A DNA stretch of 64,000 bases from Plantago ovata (taxonomy: Eukaryota > Streptophyta > Magnoliopsida > Lamiales > Plantaginaceae): NCBI GenBank assembly GCA_028274465.1, contig CM051457.1:67802496-67866495 (forward strand), in the 5' to 3' direction. Under the pieces are notes generated by a model, which was given only the letters and a program-made list of their open reading frames with translations, ran no database searches and was not told the DNA's origin. Positions within the stretch are counted from its first letter, which is position 1, and every line of letters begins with the position of its first letter. The translations under genes were made by a program, and so were the position numbers. Below are positions 22,034-34,181 of this stretch, one piece after another.

Positions 22034-24943
22034 CTAAACTATTCCAGCAGAAGATTTCCTAAGAATCTCCCTTACACTCTTCTCAGCAAGAGCAGAGAAT
22101 TCGACACAGTCCTTCTCGTAATCTTCAAGTATCTTACGGACTTCAAGTTGAATAATCCTTGCATTCTTGCAGGCAGTATAATGATGGTTTTCACCATTCA
22201 TTTCTTTGTAGTGAAGTACCCACAAGTGCATGCCCCAATTGCTAGCATGGAGAAGTTGAGTATTTAAAATGCCCTTTTTGGCATGAATCTTTCTTAACCA
22301 GAGAAGATCTTCTTCTTGATCCTTGGCAGTGATATAAAAATACTCATAAGGAATCAAGCCATATTTATTTTTGGACTTCTTGGTTAAAGGATCACTGTAG
22401 TAAGCAACATCTATCGGTTTGATCAAATCGGGCTCTGGTTTTATCTTTTTGCCGATAGAAGTTCTTCTTACTAAGATCTCTAAGTTCAGCCATTTTGCAG
22501 CAATGTTCCTTGGGTAGGGAGGAGGATCCCTTTCTTTTATTTGCGCTTTCAATTCAATCCAAATGTACATTTGATTAAGTACAGCAGTTGGAAAGAAATC
22601 ATTGGCCAAAAGATCTTCCAGCTTTATGATCCAGCAACCATGTAGGTTTCTGATCACATTCTGAGTTGTTTCCTCATTGTTGGTCTTTGTATATTCAATG
22701 CCAATGCCAATTGCTATGCTGGCTAGCCTCTTTTCTTCCTGTCTTTGCCTTCTTCTTCTTGACTTAGCATTTTCTTGATCTCTTGCTGAAGATCTTGAAT
22801 CAGAAGAGAAGTGTTTATTGGCCAGATGGAGTTAAGGAAGAAATAGGCCTAGCTCTTATAGCTTGAGCTATTGTTTGGTCATCATCATTATCATCATCTT
22901 CATTCAGATTTTGATGACTCTCAGTGTGACAGTATTCTTGAGTTTCAGCAGCAGTTTTTCTCCTTTTTGGGTTTGCTGAACTTCTTTCATAATTTTTTTC
23001 AGCTCGTTTCTTAGAACTTAGCTCTTTTTCAGCAAGAGGTTCTCTGGGAGGTGGACCAGGCAGTATCAATGGCGCTTCAGCAGAGGGTTTGTTTGATCTT
23101 GAAGACTTTCTTGTTCTATCTTCCCCCATAGACATGGATTGCATCATTGGTCTGATGTGTAGAGAGAAACACTCATTGCAATTTTCAGCAAGAGTACTTA
23201 GGATGTTGTATTTTAGAATTATGCCTTGCTGATCTGTGGTTAGTTTAGACAGTTCTTCCTTAATACAAGCCAAGTCTCCTCATGTCTACGCTCATTGTTG
23301 ACTTTTTCTTCAGTGAAAGCCTGAGCCTTTTTCAATGCACTTTTAGCAAGTTTGAGTGCTTGACAAACATATTCTTCATAGCTTTTGTGATGTAGACTGA
23401 TATCTTTCTGAGCTATGGTAAGAGAAGTAGTGCGTTTCAGCACTGTAGCCAGTATTTTGCCAATGCCAAGCGGACTCTCAGCAAGCAATGCATCATCCTC
23501 TTCTTGGCATGCTTTGTGAACAGCCATTAGTGCCTTTATTCTTGGAGTAAAATCATCAACGTTCGGAAACGGCACTAGAGAGGGAGTAAGTGAATGAGCT
23601 TCGATCTCAGTTGCGAATTGATCATCATTTCTCAGCAAGCGACTTCTCTCAGCATCTCCTTCATCAGTTTGGAGAGATGGAGGAGGAATTGCAACCTCTG
23701 TGGGTTCAATTTTCTTTGTTCTTTCTTCTTCATTTGCTGAGAAGTTAGATAGATCTTTTTCGTCATCAGATTCGTCAAGGCCAGCATCCTTAGTTCCCAA
23801 ATCTTTAGCTTCAGACACTTTTGGTTGAGTGGTTGCTGAGGGCAACTCTTTTGACTCAACAACTGGAGTTTCACCAGTAGTAGGTGGAAGGGAGGAGACT
23901 TCCGTGTTGTTCACTCCTGAAGATTGAGCAATATATAGATTATGCGTATGTCTAGCATGAATCTGTAGGCTATTTTGTAGAGCTCTTTTTTAATCTTCAT
24001 CCCTATCTTCTTCTCCAAGGTTTGGATCAGTGACCTTAGCTTCGAGTAATGCAAACTCGGCATCAGAAAGCTTAGCTTTGCCTAAGTGCATTTCAGCACG
24101 CTTTCTGGCATACTCTTCTTTAGTTTCAGAAACTTGTTCAGTTGCTTGAGTACTTGTCTTAGCAGGAGCGGGAGTAGATTCTTGGTGCTGATTGGGAGTT
24201 TGGTCAGCTTGCTGATTCTCAGTGTTTTGATTTTCAGTCTCAACAACTGTAATTTTTACTCCGCCAGCATCAGGACTAGGACCTTGATTATCATCATCAT
24301 CGTCCTTGTTGTCCTTAGAACCTTTTCCTTCATCATCATCACTGGTATCCTTTGGGATATTTTCATCCTCTTCTTCTTCATCATCGTCCGTTATTATGAC
24401 TAACTCGAGATGTTTGTACATAGAAGCACTTGTAACTTCCTCTTCTTCATTGATTTTGTGGGGATCAGCCACCACGGGTACAAAGGAACCCTTGAGCATC
24501 ACATCTTGTTCAGCTGGAGAGGCACTCTTGAACTTTGCTTTCATATTCTCTCTGATTAATGCAATCAGATTTGGGCTCATTAGCTGAGAATATGTAAGCT
24601 CTTCTGGAAGTATTGAGTGTACAAAACTCTCAAGTCTCAGTAAAGAGATTCTCTTTTTCTCATTGGACAGATGAAGGTGAAGATCAGAGAAGTCCATCCT
24701 TATATACCGTTGCCAGTTGCTGACAGACTTAGCAACTTTGGTCAAGGTATTCTTTTTGAAGTTTGAATACAGTTCTCCTGAACTAACATCAAGATCTTCA
24801 GTGATGTGAACCACTTCAGTGGTCTCCTTTTGAGCCTGAAAGAGAGTAAAGTTAAGTTCAGGAAGGTTTTGGAAAATAGTTTTAGAGTCTAAAACTGTAA
24901 CATGATTTACCTGCTGATGTTCAGCAAGCTCATGTTGCACACT
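22034..24943 (-). pseudogene. Accessory ORF of A, C-terminal half (after the B insertion)
   Basis: Reading continues from the other side of element B. The segments 24940-23990 and 23914-23240 are in one frame, separated by a stop at 23990-23992; 23273-22815 and 22657-22034 need frame changes. The protein is strongly acidic in the middle (DDDEEEEDEN and long D/N stretches near 24290-24400), rich in Gln, Thr and Glu, with a more globular C-terminus (22657-22034, many Trp/Tyr). No family is recognised, and I see no signal peptide or membrane segment. It lies where SIRE-type elements carry an env-like ORF, but nothing seen here identifies it as an envelope protein. Confidence 0.6.
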
Positions 24944-25527
24944 TGTAAGAAAATATGGTCAGAGTTACCCCTAGGGTACGCAGCGGAATTTCAAAATTTT
25001 CTTAACATGCAGGTTAATTGATCATGTATATAACGTATATAATAAACACATTAATCAGAAGACTTACAATACTCCAAAGCAAGAATAGGTATTGAATCGA
25101 TATGCCAATCGATGAAGTCTTCGTAATAGTCCGGTGAATCTTCTCCTTCATCGAAGTCGAAGATATCTGTAATACTTTGATTATCTGCAAGACAATAAAA
25201 GTTAGTTTCCAGCTCTTTGAACCTCAACCTTGGTATCCACGGATGAACAGTTTATCGGAAAGAATGCTAGGATATTCTTTATGTGGCCAAGAAGATGGGG
25301 CATCAATTTTCCTCCGGTGGGAGTGGCGCGCGCGGCTATAGAGAGGTGGGAGAGCTTTTATTTTCTCTAAGAAAACTGGTAGGAAGAATGATTCAGAATA
25401 ATCTTCAATCAATCGTATGAAAAGCTCTCTAATAGTCTACTATATATAGTAGCCAATAGAAGCCTAAAGAAGAATCAATTAGACTTCATAAAGGAATAAG
25501 AATCTAATTCTTATTGCACAAGGAAAC

Positions 25528-27007
25528 TGATGATGTCGTTTTTCACCAATTAAATTTGTTTGTAGCCAAAGAACACTTATTCACTACACAAAAGATTTAG
25601 TGCAGCGGTAAGATGTTCCCGAGTGTCGTTCTCTTGGGACCTAACGTAGCTTTGTTTAGTGCGTAATAATTGTAATCAACCAACAAGAAAGTTTGTGTGA
25701 TTAAACCAAGCACTCATGCAAATCAGAAACTATCAAGAGGAAGATAAAATCAAATAGAGAAAGATATTGGTGGTAGCTTAGTGGACATGACAAACCATGG
25801 GTTACAACTTGCTATCATGCTATGAACATTTAAACATACAATACAGAAGTATTAATTGACCACAAAGTTGTCACATGCTTTGTATTCGAAAATACAGAAT
25901 TGGCTACTCCCAATTGTACGGATGATCTATAAGTATTAAGCGACCATAAGGGCTGTCACTACCTTGTATTCGAAGATTTGTAATTGGCTACTTTAGATCT
26001 TACGCAATGGTTCAAAGCACAACAAGCATAATCATAACCCTAGCTATCATGTCCACATTCTACCACCAACAATCGTGAATTAGCTACTCATAACAGATCT
26101 TGAAACAAACAACATCATATATGAATAACAATAACAAACATTCATAATCAGAATCAAAATAAGGAGAATTGATACAAGTTACCACCGATTGTCACGAGAC
26201 GGTGGAATGCCCAAATCTCACGGATCAAGATACAATGAAGATGAAATTGGATGTAATCACGTCTTTCTTGATGATAATCAAGCCTCTAGATAATGGGTCT
26301 GAGCTATGGAGCTTCAAAGAGCTCTCCCCAGCAATTACAAAGTGAAAGGAATGAGAAAAAATAACTGAAAATCGAGTTTTAATGCCAAAATCGCGATCTG
26401 GATTTGAGTCCAAGCGAAGGGCTTGGCTTCTGTCAAGCGCTTAGCTTGGCAAGCGAAGGGCTTGACAGGGGCCAAGCGCTTGGCCTGGAATTCCAGTGAA
26501 TCTGCCTAAAATTTCCGCCTGACTTTAACTCGCTCTACAGGGATGATACGATGTCGGATCGGAGCGTGTAATATACCGTTGGATAAATCTTTCAGTTAGC
26601 TACGCGTGGAAGTTTGTTTGAGGTCAATACAATGCTGTATGATAAAGTTATGGCCCAAATGGCTAGGTTGTGTGAATCATAAACACTTGAACGACTCCAA
26701 AACTTCCACCCGAACTTTTGAATTTGCTTCCAAGGTAAGGCTAAGTTCTCAAAAATGTGATTATTGGCTTAACTCGAACTAAGGACACTCACGAAAATGT
26801 CCACGGAGATCAAGGAACTTCAACGGGGTCATTTTTCATCCAAAATGCTTCGTTTTTAGCTCCAAAAACACCGTTTCGTACCTAAGTGCCTGAAAATGCA
26901 AAAAACAAAACGTGACACTATTCTACAAACTAACCAAAAAACAAGGCTAAAAGATAGCAAAAGAAGGTAAAAACGACAAGATGAACGCGTCAAAAATACG
27001 TTCATCA
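25528..27007 (-). mobile_element. Solo LTR of an Athila/Tat-like element
   Basis: TSD GAAAC at 25523-25527 and 27008-27012 flanks TGATGATGTCG...GTTCATCA. The minus strand resembles the TG LTR: it starts TGATGAACGTATTTTTGACG and has AAGAGAACGACACTCGGG near the 3' end (TG has GAGAGAACGACACTCGAG). The 5' LTR of B lacks this insert. It is 1480 bp with no internal domain, so it most likely arose by LTR-LTR recombination. Confidence 0.87.
26412..26492. repeat. AAGCGAAGGGCTTGG/CCAAGCGCTTGG motif cluster in the solo LTR
   Basis: Short units AAGCGAAGGGCTTG and (T)CAAGCGCTTAGCTTGG/CCAAGCGCTTGGCC alternate over about 80 bp; CCAAGCGCTTGG is a perfect palindrome. TG has a GC-rich repeat at the equivalent LTR position. 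Confidence 0.65.
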
Positions 27008-28542
27008 GAAACCAATTTGAGTCTAGATTCATTCCCAATCAAATTAAAACTCAATCAGGAAAATCTAACTTATCCCTTGACTTCTAATATGGGAAGGAGT
27101 CGAACTCCTCCCCATACTACTATTGGTCGCGCGGCACATCAAGGGGGTTAGGTGGGTCCTGATTTTGGGACCCACTTATAATTCTAAAGCAATTCAAACT
27201 CCAATTAGATTTTGCCCATGTGCATATATTAATTCTAAATTAACATATCCTTTAAAATCAAACCTCTATTATATTTCTATAATATAATCTTTAATTGTAT
27301 TTCTATAAAATATACAATTAATCAATCAATTCAATTAATAATTCTAAATTATTAATTGAGCCACAAATAATTATAATTAATTCCAAATCAATTATAATTC
27401 ATCAATCACAATTAATTCTAAATTAATTGCGATTTCATCTTCAAGGATATTCGGATAAGCTGAATCACCACATAGTGCGACCCATAGGGCCTCATTTTAT
27501 TAAGGAAGTGCTACACTAGGCAACATGAAATTCCTAGACGGTTCCATTTGCAATATTAATACATGAGGACGTTTGAGAGTTTTCTCAAAGCAAACCCTTT
27601 CGTTGTGAAGTCTGTTGCGCTCAACGCGGCGATGGTAACGTCCCTTCATCTGACTGACTCGAATGCATCTAGGATCGATGAAGTGTCTATCCCAATAATA
27701 CATCCACGGGCGTCTTCAGTGAGTTGCTTGGTGAATCCAATATCTATTATGACTATCATAATAATATTGATACGCTGGTCAGCGGTTTAACCAATCACAA
27801 CTATGAACGACTATGAGCAGTGCTCTCCTGTGCTACACGTGAGAGATGAATCCTTCACAGAATCACTTATCACCCCCATTTGTATGTAGCCATAATCCTG
27901 GATCGTGTCTTGGGTCAACAGCTTATCCAGAGCTGGCATCGACGGGTCCACCAAGGATATGGGGCAACAAATGTGATGATAAAGTCCTGTAAGTCCAAAG
28001 GACGACTGGCATCACTTCGACAACTTTCCGGTTCCCATAGACACTTCGGTGTAGAATATACATCGATGGGAGTTTCCGGTGGGTACTTCCATTGTTCGGT
28101 AATCACCCTTCGAACAACTATGCGGAGTTATGGGAACGTTTCTAGATTGTCTAACAATCCGTTCCGTGGCCGTGGAATCGGCTCACACTTGCTCTAACAA
28201 GTATAACCTCCACGCATACTAGTCTCACCTGGTTCATTCAGACCCCTACATCCGAGATGAACCTCGACTCGGGAGAGTTTGGGATAGATGATAACTCACA
28301 TAACTCCCACTATCTGTGTGATCGGTCATCTATCCGAGGGGACATGTTTGATATCAATACAGACAGGAATAGAGATATGACATGTTGTATGCCTGGTGTA
28401 ATATAAATATGAAAGCGATACTCAATAGTCAAACAAACAAACATATATTATATTACGTTGACCTGTGTAATAGTACATATATGCCCTTAATAAGGGCTGT
28501 ATGTCCTTAATAAAGACTGTCTCTAGGACATATACACTATCA

Positions 28543-28553
28543 ATCTCCCACTT
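28543..28553 (-). other. Polypurine tract of B
   Basis: Minus strand AAGTGGGAGAT directly precedes the 3' LTR (TGATAGTG). The gag-pol stop at 28557 is adjacent. Confidence 0.8.
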
Positions 28554-28556
28554 GGA

Positions 28557-31500
28557 CTAGAGCCACTCACCTTTATGCTTAATACCTAGATTAACATAAT
28601 GTCTTAAGTGTGCATCCACTGATAAGACCTTGGTGAAAGGATCTGCCACGTTGTCCGTGGTTGAGACACATTCTATACTAACTTCTCCTCTATCAATAAT
28701 CTCACGTATAACGTGATACTTTCTAAGTACATGTGTGTTCTTGTTTGTAGATCTAGGCTCCTTGGCTTGAGCGACGGCGCCCGTGTTGTCACAATAAATC
28801 ACTATTGGACTAGGAGCAGGAACAACCCTCAATTCCTTCAAGAACTCTGAAATCCAGACAACTTCTTTCGATGCTTCTGATGCAGCAATGTACTCGGCTT
28901 CTGTTGCTGAGTCAGCAATCGTGGCTTGCTTAGAACTCTTCCAACAGATAGCTCCTACGTTCAATTTGAATATGTATCCTGTCTGTGACTTAAAGTCATC
29001 AGGATCTGATTCAAATCCAGCGTCGACATAACCAGACATCTTTAATTTTGGTTCTCCACCAAACACCAAGAACATTTCCTTAGTCCGTCGAAGGTACTTA
29101 AGAATGTTCTTTACAGCAGTCCAGTGAGGTACTCCTGGATTTTGTTGGTGTCGACAAGTGACACTAACCGCATATGCCACATCTGGCCTTGTGCAATTCA
29201 TTGCATACATAATGGACCCTACTGCCGAAGCATAGGGCACACGACTCATTGCCTTTCTTTCTTCATCAGTTTTAGGACTATCCTTAACTGATAGCACGAT
29301 CCCATGCCTAGCTGGGAGAAAGCCTCTCTTTGAGTCGTCCATCCTATAACGCTTCAGTATTTTGTCGATGTAGGTGGACTGTGTCAATCCTAACATCCTC
29401 TTGGACCTATCTCTATAGATGTTTATCCCTAGGATGTAGTTCGCTTCACCCAAGTCCTTCATTGAGAAGGTACTTGATAACCAAACTTTAGTCTCTTCTA
29501 GCATAGAGACATTGTTTCCCATGATCAAAATGTCATCAACATAAATGATCATGAAAACGACTCCCTTGTCGCTGTGCCTAGTGTAGACACAGGGATCTTC
29601 TACGCTTCTGACGAAGTCAAACGATTTGACAGCTTCGTCAAAGCGGATATTCCAGCTCCTAGACGCTTGCTTTAGCCCATAGATGGATCTCTGTAATTTG
29701 CATACAGCAGTTGGCCTGGTTTTACTAATAAAACCTTCCGGTTGTACCATATAGACCTCTTCCTCAAGGTTGCCATTGAGGAAGGCAGTCTTTACATCCA
29801 TCTGCCATATCTTATAATCATAGTAGGCAGCTATCGCAAGTAGAATTTGAATAGACTTCAACTTTGCTACCAGTGAAAAGGTTTCATCGTAATCGATGCC
29901 ATACCTTTGTGTGTAGCCCTTCGCCACAAGTCTAGCTTTGTGCGTTTGTACCTTGCCATCGGCATCTGTCTTTCGTTTAAAGACCCATTTGCACCCAATA
30001 GGTCTAACCCCTTGGGGCAAGTCTACCAAGCTCCAAACTTGTTTCAGGTGCATGGAGTCTATTTCCAATTCCATGGTCTCTTTCCATCTGTCTGAGTCAA
30101 TATCATGAATTGCCTCTTTGTAGGTCTCGGGGTCTTCCCGATCTGATAAGCCAACATCAAGTTCATTGATGTCTTCTATCATAAGGCTTTGCTTCTGAGG
30201 TCCTTTTGGGATCCTTTTCGACCTACGGAGCTCGACTGGCGCTTCTTTCAGCGTTTCTGGTGCTTTTCTTTTCTGGCTTCGTGTAACACGAACATTATCA
30301 GTGGGCACTGATGCAGCCGGTCACGTTCTACGACCCTGTTCCCTAGCGGGAGGCTGCTCTTGTGCAACTTGTTGCACAGGTTGATTGACAACGGGTTCTA
30401 TTGGTGTGGTTTCAACTGTTGATCTAATCACAGGATTCCCACTGACTATGACATGCCTAGCAAGTGTCATATCATTACCCTTGTCTGCTTCGAAAGCTCC
30501 CACTGAACTTGAGTCCAAATCTGAAGATTTAGAGAATTCATGTTCGCGCGTGTCAAAGTCTTGAATTTCTTCAAGTTCTATCATATCATCTAACCTCTCT
30601 TCTTCGAGGTATTCTGCTTCTAAAAACTTGACGTTTCTAGATACTATCACCTTGTGATCTTCAGCATGATAGAATTCATAGCCTCTCGTCTGATGAGGAT
30701 AGCCTATGAAATAAACTTTGACACCCTTGGGATCTAACTTATCAGTGAGCAACCATTTGACTATCGCAGGACAGCCCCAAGGTCTAAGATAGCCCAGTGA
30801 GGGCTTCTTTCCTTTCCATAACTCATAAGGAGTTTTCTCCACTGATTTAGATGGTACACGGTTCAGAATGTAGATTGCAGTTTGTAGCGCATATTCCTAT
30901 AGATATTTTGGAAGAGTCGAGAATCCAATCATTGATCTCACCATGTCTAGCAGGGTCCGATTCCTTCTCTCAGACACACCATTTAATTGTGGGGTTCCAG
31001 GAGGGGTCCATTGCGATTGAATTCCATTCTCCTTGAAGTAGTCGATAAATTCTTCACTAAGGTATTCACCTCCTCGATCTGATCGAAGAGTGACTATCCT
31101 TAGGTTCAATTCATTCTGGACCTCATTCCTAATCTCCTTGAATTTTCCAAAGGTCTCAGATTTATTCTTCATAAGATAAATATATCCATACCTTGAGAAA
31201 TCGTCAGTAAATGTAACGAAGTAAAAATAACCTCCACGTGCTTGGACATTAAAAGGTCCACATACATCGGTATGTACGAGCTCTAAGCAGCGAGTGGCAC
31301 GAACACCTTGTCCAACAAAGGGTTTGTTCGTCAGATTACCCTTAACACATGATTCGCATGTACCATATGATTCGAAATCAAACGGTTCTAAGTAGTCCAA
31401 CTTCCTTAGTCTTTAAATCCGTGTTTCATTGATATGGCCTAGCCGACAATACCATAGGTAAGATGGATTATTCTTCCTACTTGAAGACGGTTGTTTGTTA

Positions 31501-32792
31501 TGTATTTGAAATAAAGGTAGACTACTTTGCAAAATATATAAACCATTCACTAAGCGAGCTTTTCCATAATACTGGTCATTTAGCGAAAAATAACTAGTAT
31601 TATTAGCAAAACGAAAGGAAAAACCCAAATTGTCCAACAATGGAATGGAAATAATATTTCTGACAATGGATGGAACAAAATAGACGTTATCAAGTTCTAA
31701 ACATTGTCCTGATAGTAAATCTATCTTGCAGCGTCCAACACGTTTGGCTTCAACTGGATTGCCGTTCCCAACATGCAAGTCGATTTCACCTTGCTTGACT
31801 AGCATGTGTTCAATTAGCCCCTGCACATTATTACAAATGTGTGAGCCACAAGCTGTATCTAATACCCAACCATTGGAGTTAGAAGTAGTCATGTTCATTT
31901 CAATAACAAACATACCTGAGCTAGAATCCGACGGCTTCTTAGCTTGATCTTCCCTTAGCTTATGGAAATCTTTCTTCCAATGCCCTTTCTGCTTACAGAA
32001 AAGACATTCATCTGTGCGTACCGTTCCGCTCCTCTTGAACTTCCTTTTCTGGTTCAGACGCTTAGGCCAATCACTTGAAGTGTTAGCCTTGGCTCCCGAG
32101 TTTCCCTTTCCCTTAGCACCTTTGTTTCTCGGGTTTGGGTTAGACGGTTGCCCAACATACATGATCGATTTCTCCTTCTTAGGAAGAGTTTGATCATATG
32201 TCTTCAGCAGATTATGGAGCTCGGGCAGTGTAACGTCTTTCGCATTCATAGTGTAGTTAATGACGAACTGCAAATACGAACTCGACAATGATTGAAGGAC
32301 AAAGATCACCATGATCTTATTCTCCAGCTTGACACCGGCATCGGCAAGCTTCTCAAAGAGACCAATCATCTTAAGAACATGTTCAGACATGTTCCCTCCT
32401 TCATTGAGCTTGCATATGTGTATCTCTTGGATCAAATCAAATTCAACACTTCTGGCTGTCGTCTTAAAGAGCGACTCAAGATGCTTCAGCATCTCATACG
32501 GCAACATGCTTTCATGTTGTCTCTGCAGCTCATTGCTCATTGCCGCCAGCATAATACACTGCGCAGATTTAGCATCCTCTTGATCCTTATCACCCTTTGC
32601 CTTGTTGGCTTGATTCCAAGCAGCAACTTGATCGGCAGTCTGATTCTCGGGACACACGGGAATAGCCTCGTCCAAGACGTACACAATCTTTTCGTACCTC
32701 AGCACCAAACGAATATTCCTGATCCAATCTAGGAAGTTTGGTCCGGTCAAAATTTGCTTCTCTAAGACAGCATGGAGCGAGATACTCGCCAT
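28557..32792 (-). pseudogene. Gag-pol polyprotein of B (single frame, three stops)
   Basis: The start is taken at MASISLHAVLEK (32792), after an upstream extension that lacks gag character. Order: gag with a UBN2-like region; zinc knuckle CLFCKQKGHWKKDF at about 31965-32012, with the last Cys replaced by Phe; protease VLDTACGSHIC; integrase with HTDVCGPF, RSDRGGEY and SERRNRT; RT with WQMDVKTAFLNG and IYVDDILIMG; RNase H with DAGFESD, TEAEYIA and YCDNTGAV. All segments share one frame from 32792 to the stop at 28557. Breaks are TAA at 31413-31415, TAG at 30897-30899 and TGA at 30321-30323. It would encode all enzymes for copia retrotransposition if uninterrupted. Confidence 0.92.
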
Positions 32793-33355
32793 TTCGGTTT
32801 TTCTAAGGAGAAATAATATAGAACGAAAATAATAAATCAACTATTGAAATACTATTTCTAAATACACAGTCAACATAACTAAACAACAAGGTTCTTTAAC
32901 TGTTTAGCTTCCACTATTTTCACATATGATTGCCCCCAAAACAAACATACGGGTAATGTCCAACAAGTTACCGTAGTAGCCAAGATCCAAATCCATACTA
33001 TGCTATACTCCAATGGGGGCTGGTCGCATAACATAATATGACCGGTAGTACTATCCAATTGCGTCACGCAACTCTTGGGTGTTAAATCTAATTTAACCAA
33101 GCGCTCTACATATTGTACCTATCGAGGTCGCTAGATACAATGTGCAGTATGTTATAACCATAGACTTACTCTAATATGACGATCACTGCGAGTCTGCAAG
33201 AGGAGGTCGCCAATACAGGGAAACGCAATGAAAGTTCAGAATTAAAGCACCCCATGGAAAGCATCTCAGAAACACATACGTATACATATTTCTGCACTTA
33301 TATTGGTTGGGGCTTGTAGCTTGAGGGTTGTTATCAGTCATCTACAAACAAATAA

Positions 33356-33523
33356 GGGTGCCGCCTACCCATCATGCATGAGCGGTCTACACGTAATGGA
33401 TGCCGCCTATCCATTCTAGTTCTAAACGCGGTCAAGCACAGAATGGGCGCCGCCTACCCATACATAAAAATATGCGGTCCGACAAATAATAGGGCGCCGC
33501 CTACCCTCGCATGCATAGCGGTC
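33356..33523 (-). repeat. Four ~46-bp leader repeats of B, each with a hairpin and constant loop
   Basis: Hairpins at 33356-33370, 33395-33415, 33443-33461 and 33491-33507 share the loop GCCGCCT (plus strand) and differ in the stems: GGGT/ACCC, AATGGAT/ATCCATT, ATGGGC/ACCCAT and AGGGC/ACCCT. A constant GCGGTC follows at 33382, 33428, 33474 and 33518. The C-A mismatch beside the loop in units 3 and 4 becomes a G-U pair in the element's sense (minus) RNA. The repeats lie between PBS and gag. Confidence 0.75.
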
Positions 33524-33977
33524 GAATGGAAAGTAGAATACGTGGTATTTAAACATGCATTGTCAAACAATAGCATATCGAGCAAATAAACAAGTAGTAG
33601 CCTATGCGGATGCCAAATGACTTCATAATTTCAGTATGAAAATTATAATCCCATACTTATAATTTCTATGAAAAATTGAAAATTTGGACTAGATTGAAAA
33701 AACGAAAATTCTATTGACCAGGTAGCAATTTTCGAAAACCCGAAGGACTCAATTGTAATTTTCGAAACCTTGGAGGTGTTAAATTAAAAATTCAAAAGTA
33801 GAAAGACTTATTTGTAATACACAATAAATTGATAAATCACAAATAAGCCCCTCAACTTAATACTAATTAAATTTAACCCCTCTAGTTAAGAATAATTATA
33901 ATTAAATCATATTTATATTCCAAATAAAAAATTCAATCCTCCAAATTTCCAAAAATTCGATTTTGGGTCCCCTAGGG

Positions 33978-34019
33978 CGCCTGCGTCACGCAGGCGGGAT
34001 ATATATATATATATATATA
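33978..34019. repeat. GC hairpin plus (AT)n in the B leader
   Basis: CGCCTGCGT-C-ACGCAGGCG (33978-33996) is a perfect 9-bp inverted repeat, followed by an AT microsatellite at about 33999-34019. It lies about 140-185 bases from the PBS. The rest of the leader (32880-34160) has no ORF. Confidence 0.7.
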
Positions 34020-34162
34020 AATTTTATTTTATTTTTTGAAAAATATAAATTCTAAATTTATATAAAAACAAAACTTTCGAAAATCGAATTAATCATAGAA
34101 TCAATTGCATCCACATAAACTACATAATCACAAAACATATATACATATATACATAATCAATT

Positions 34163-34180
34163 AACCTGGCTCTGATACCA
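34163..34180 (-). other. Primer-binding site of B (initiator Met tRNA)
   Basis: Minus strand TGGTATCAGAGCCAGGTT begins one base after the 5' LTR end. This is the standard PBS of plant copia elements. Confidence 0.9.
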
Positions 34181-34181
34181 C

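Larger units (their letters stand above)
24944..28542 (-). repeat. 3' LTR of B, containing a solo LTR
   Basis: It spans 3599 bp, but after removing the solo LTR and one TSD copy (25528-27012) about 2114 bp remain, close to the 2123-bp 5' LTR. A TATA-like CTATATATAG (minus) lies near 25439-25448. Confidence 0.88.

Noticed and set aside
27563-28197. Plus-strand ORFs in the B LTR (also 35326-35959)
   Set aside because: They occur in both LTR copies on the strand opposite to B transcription, have no domains and vary between copies; treated as chance frames.
24944-28542. Unequal B LTRs read as two different elements
   Set aside because: The length difference is fully explained by the solo LTR insertion with its TSD; the flanking parts align with the other LTR.
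33356-33523. CRISPR-like array
   Set aside because: Four short repeats with regular spacing, but in a plant retroelement leader with variable stems and no spacers of uniform length.
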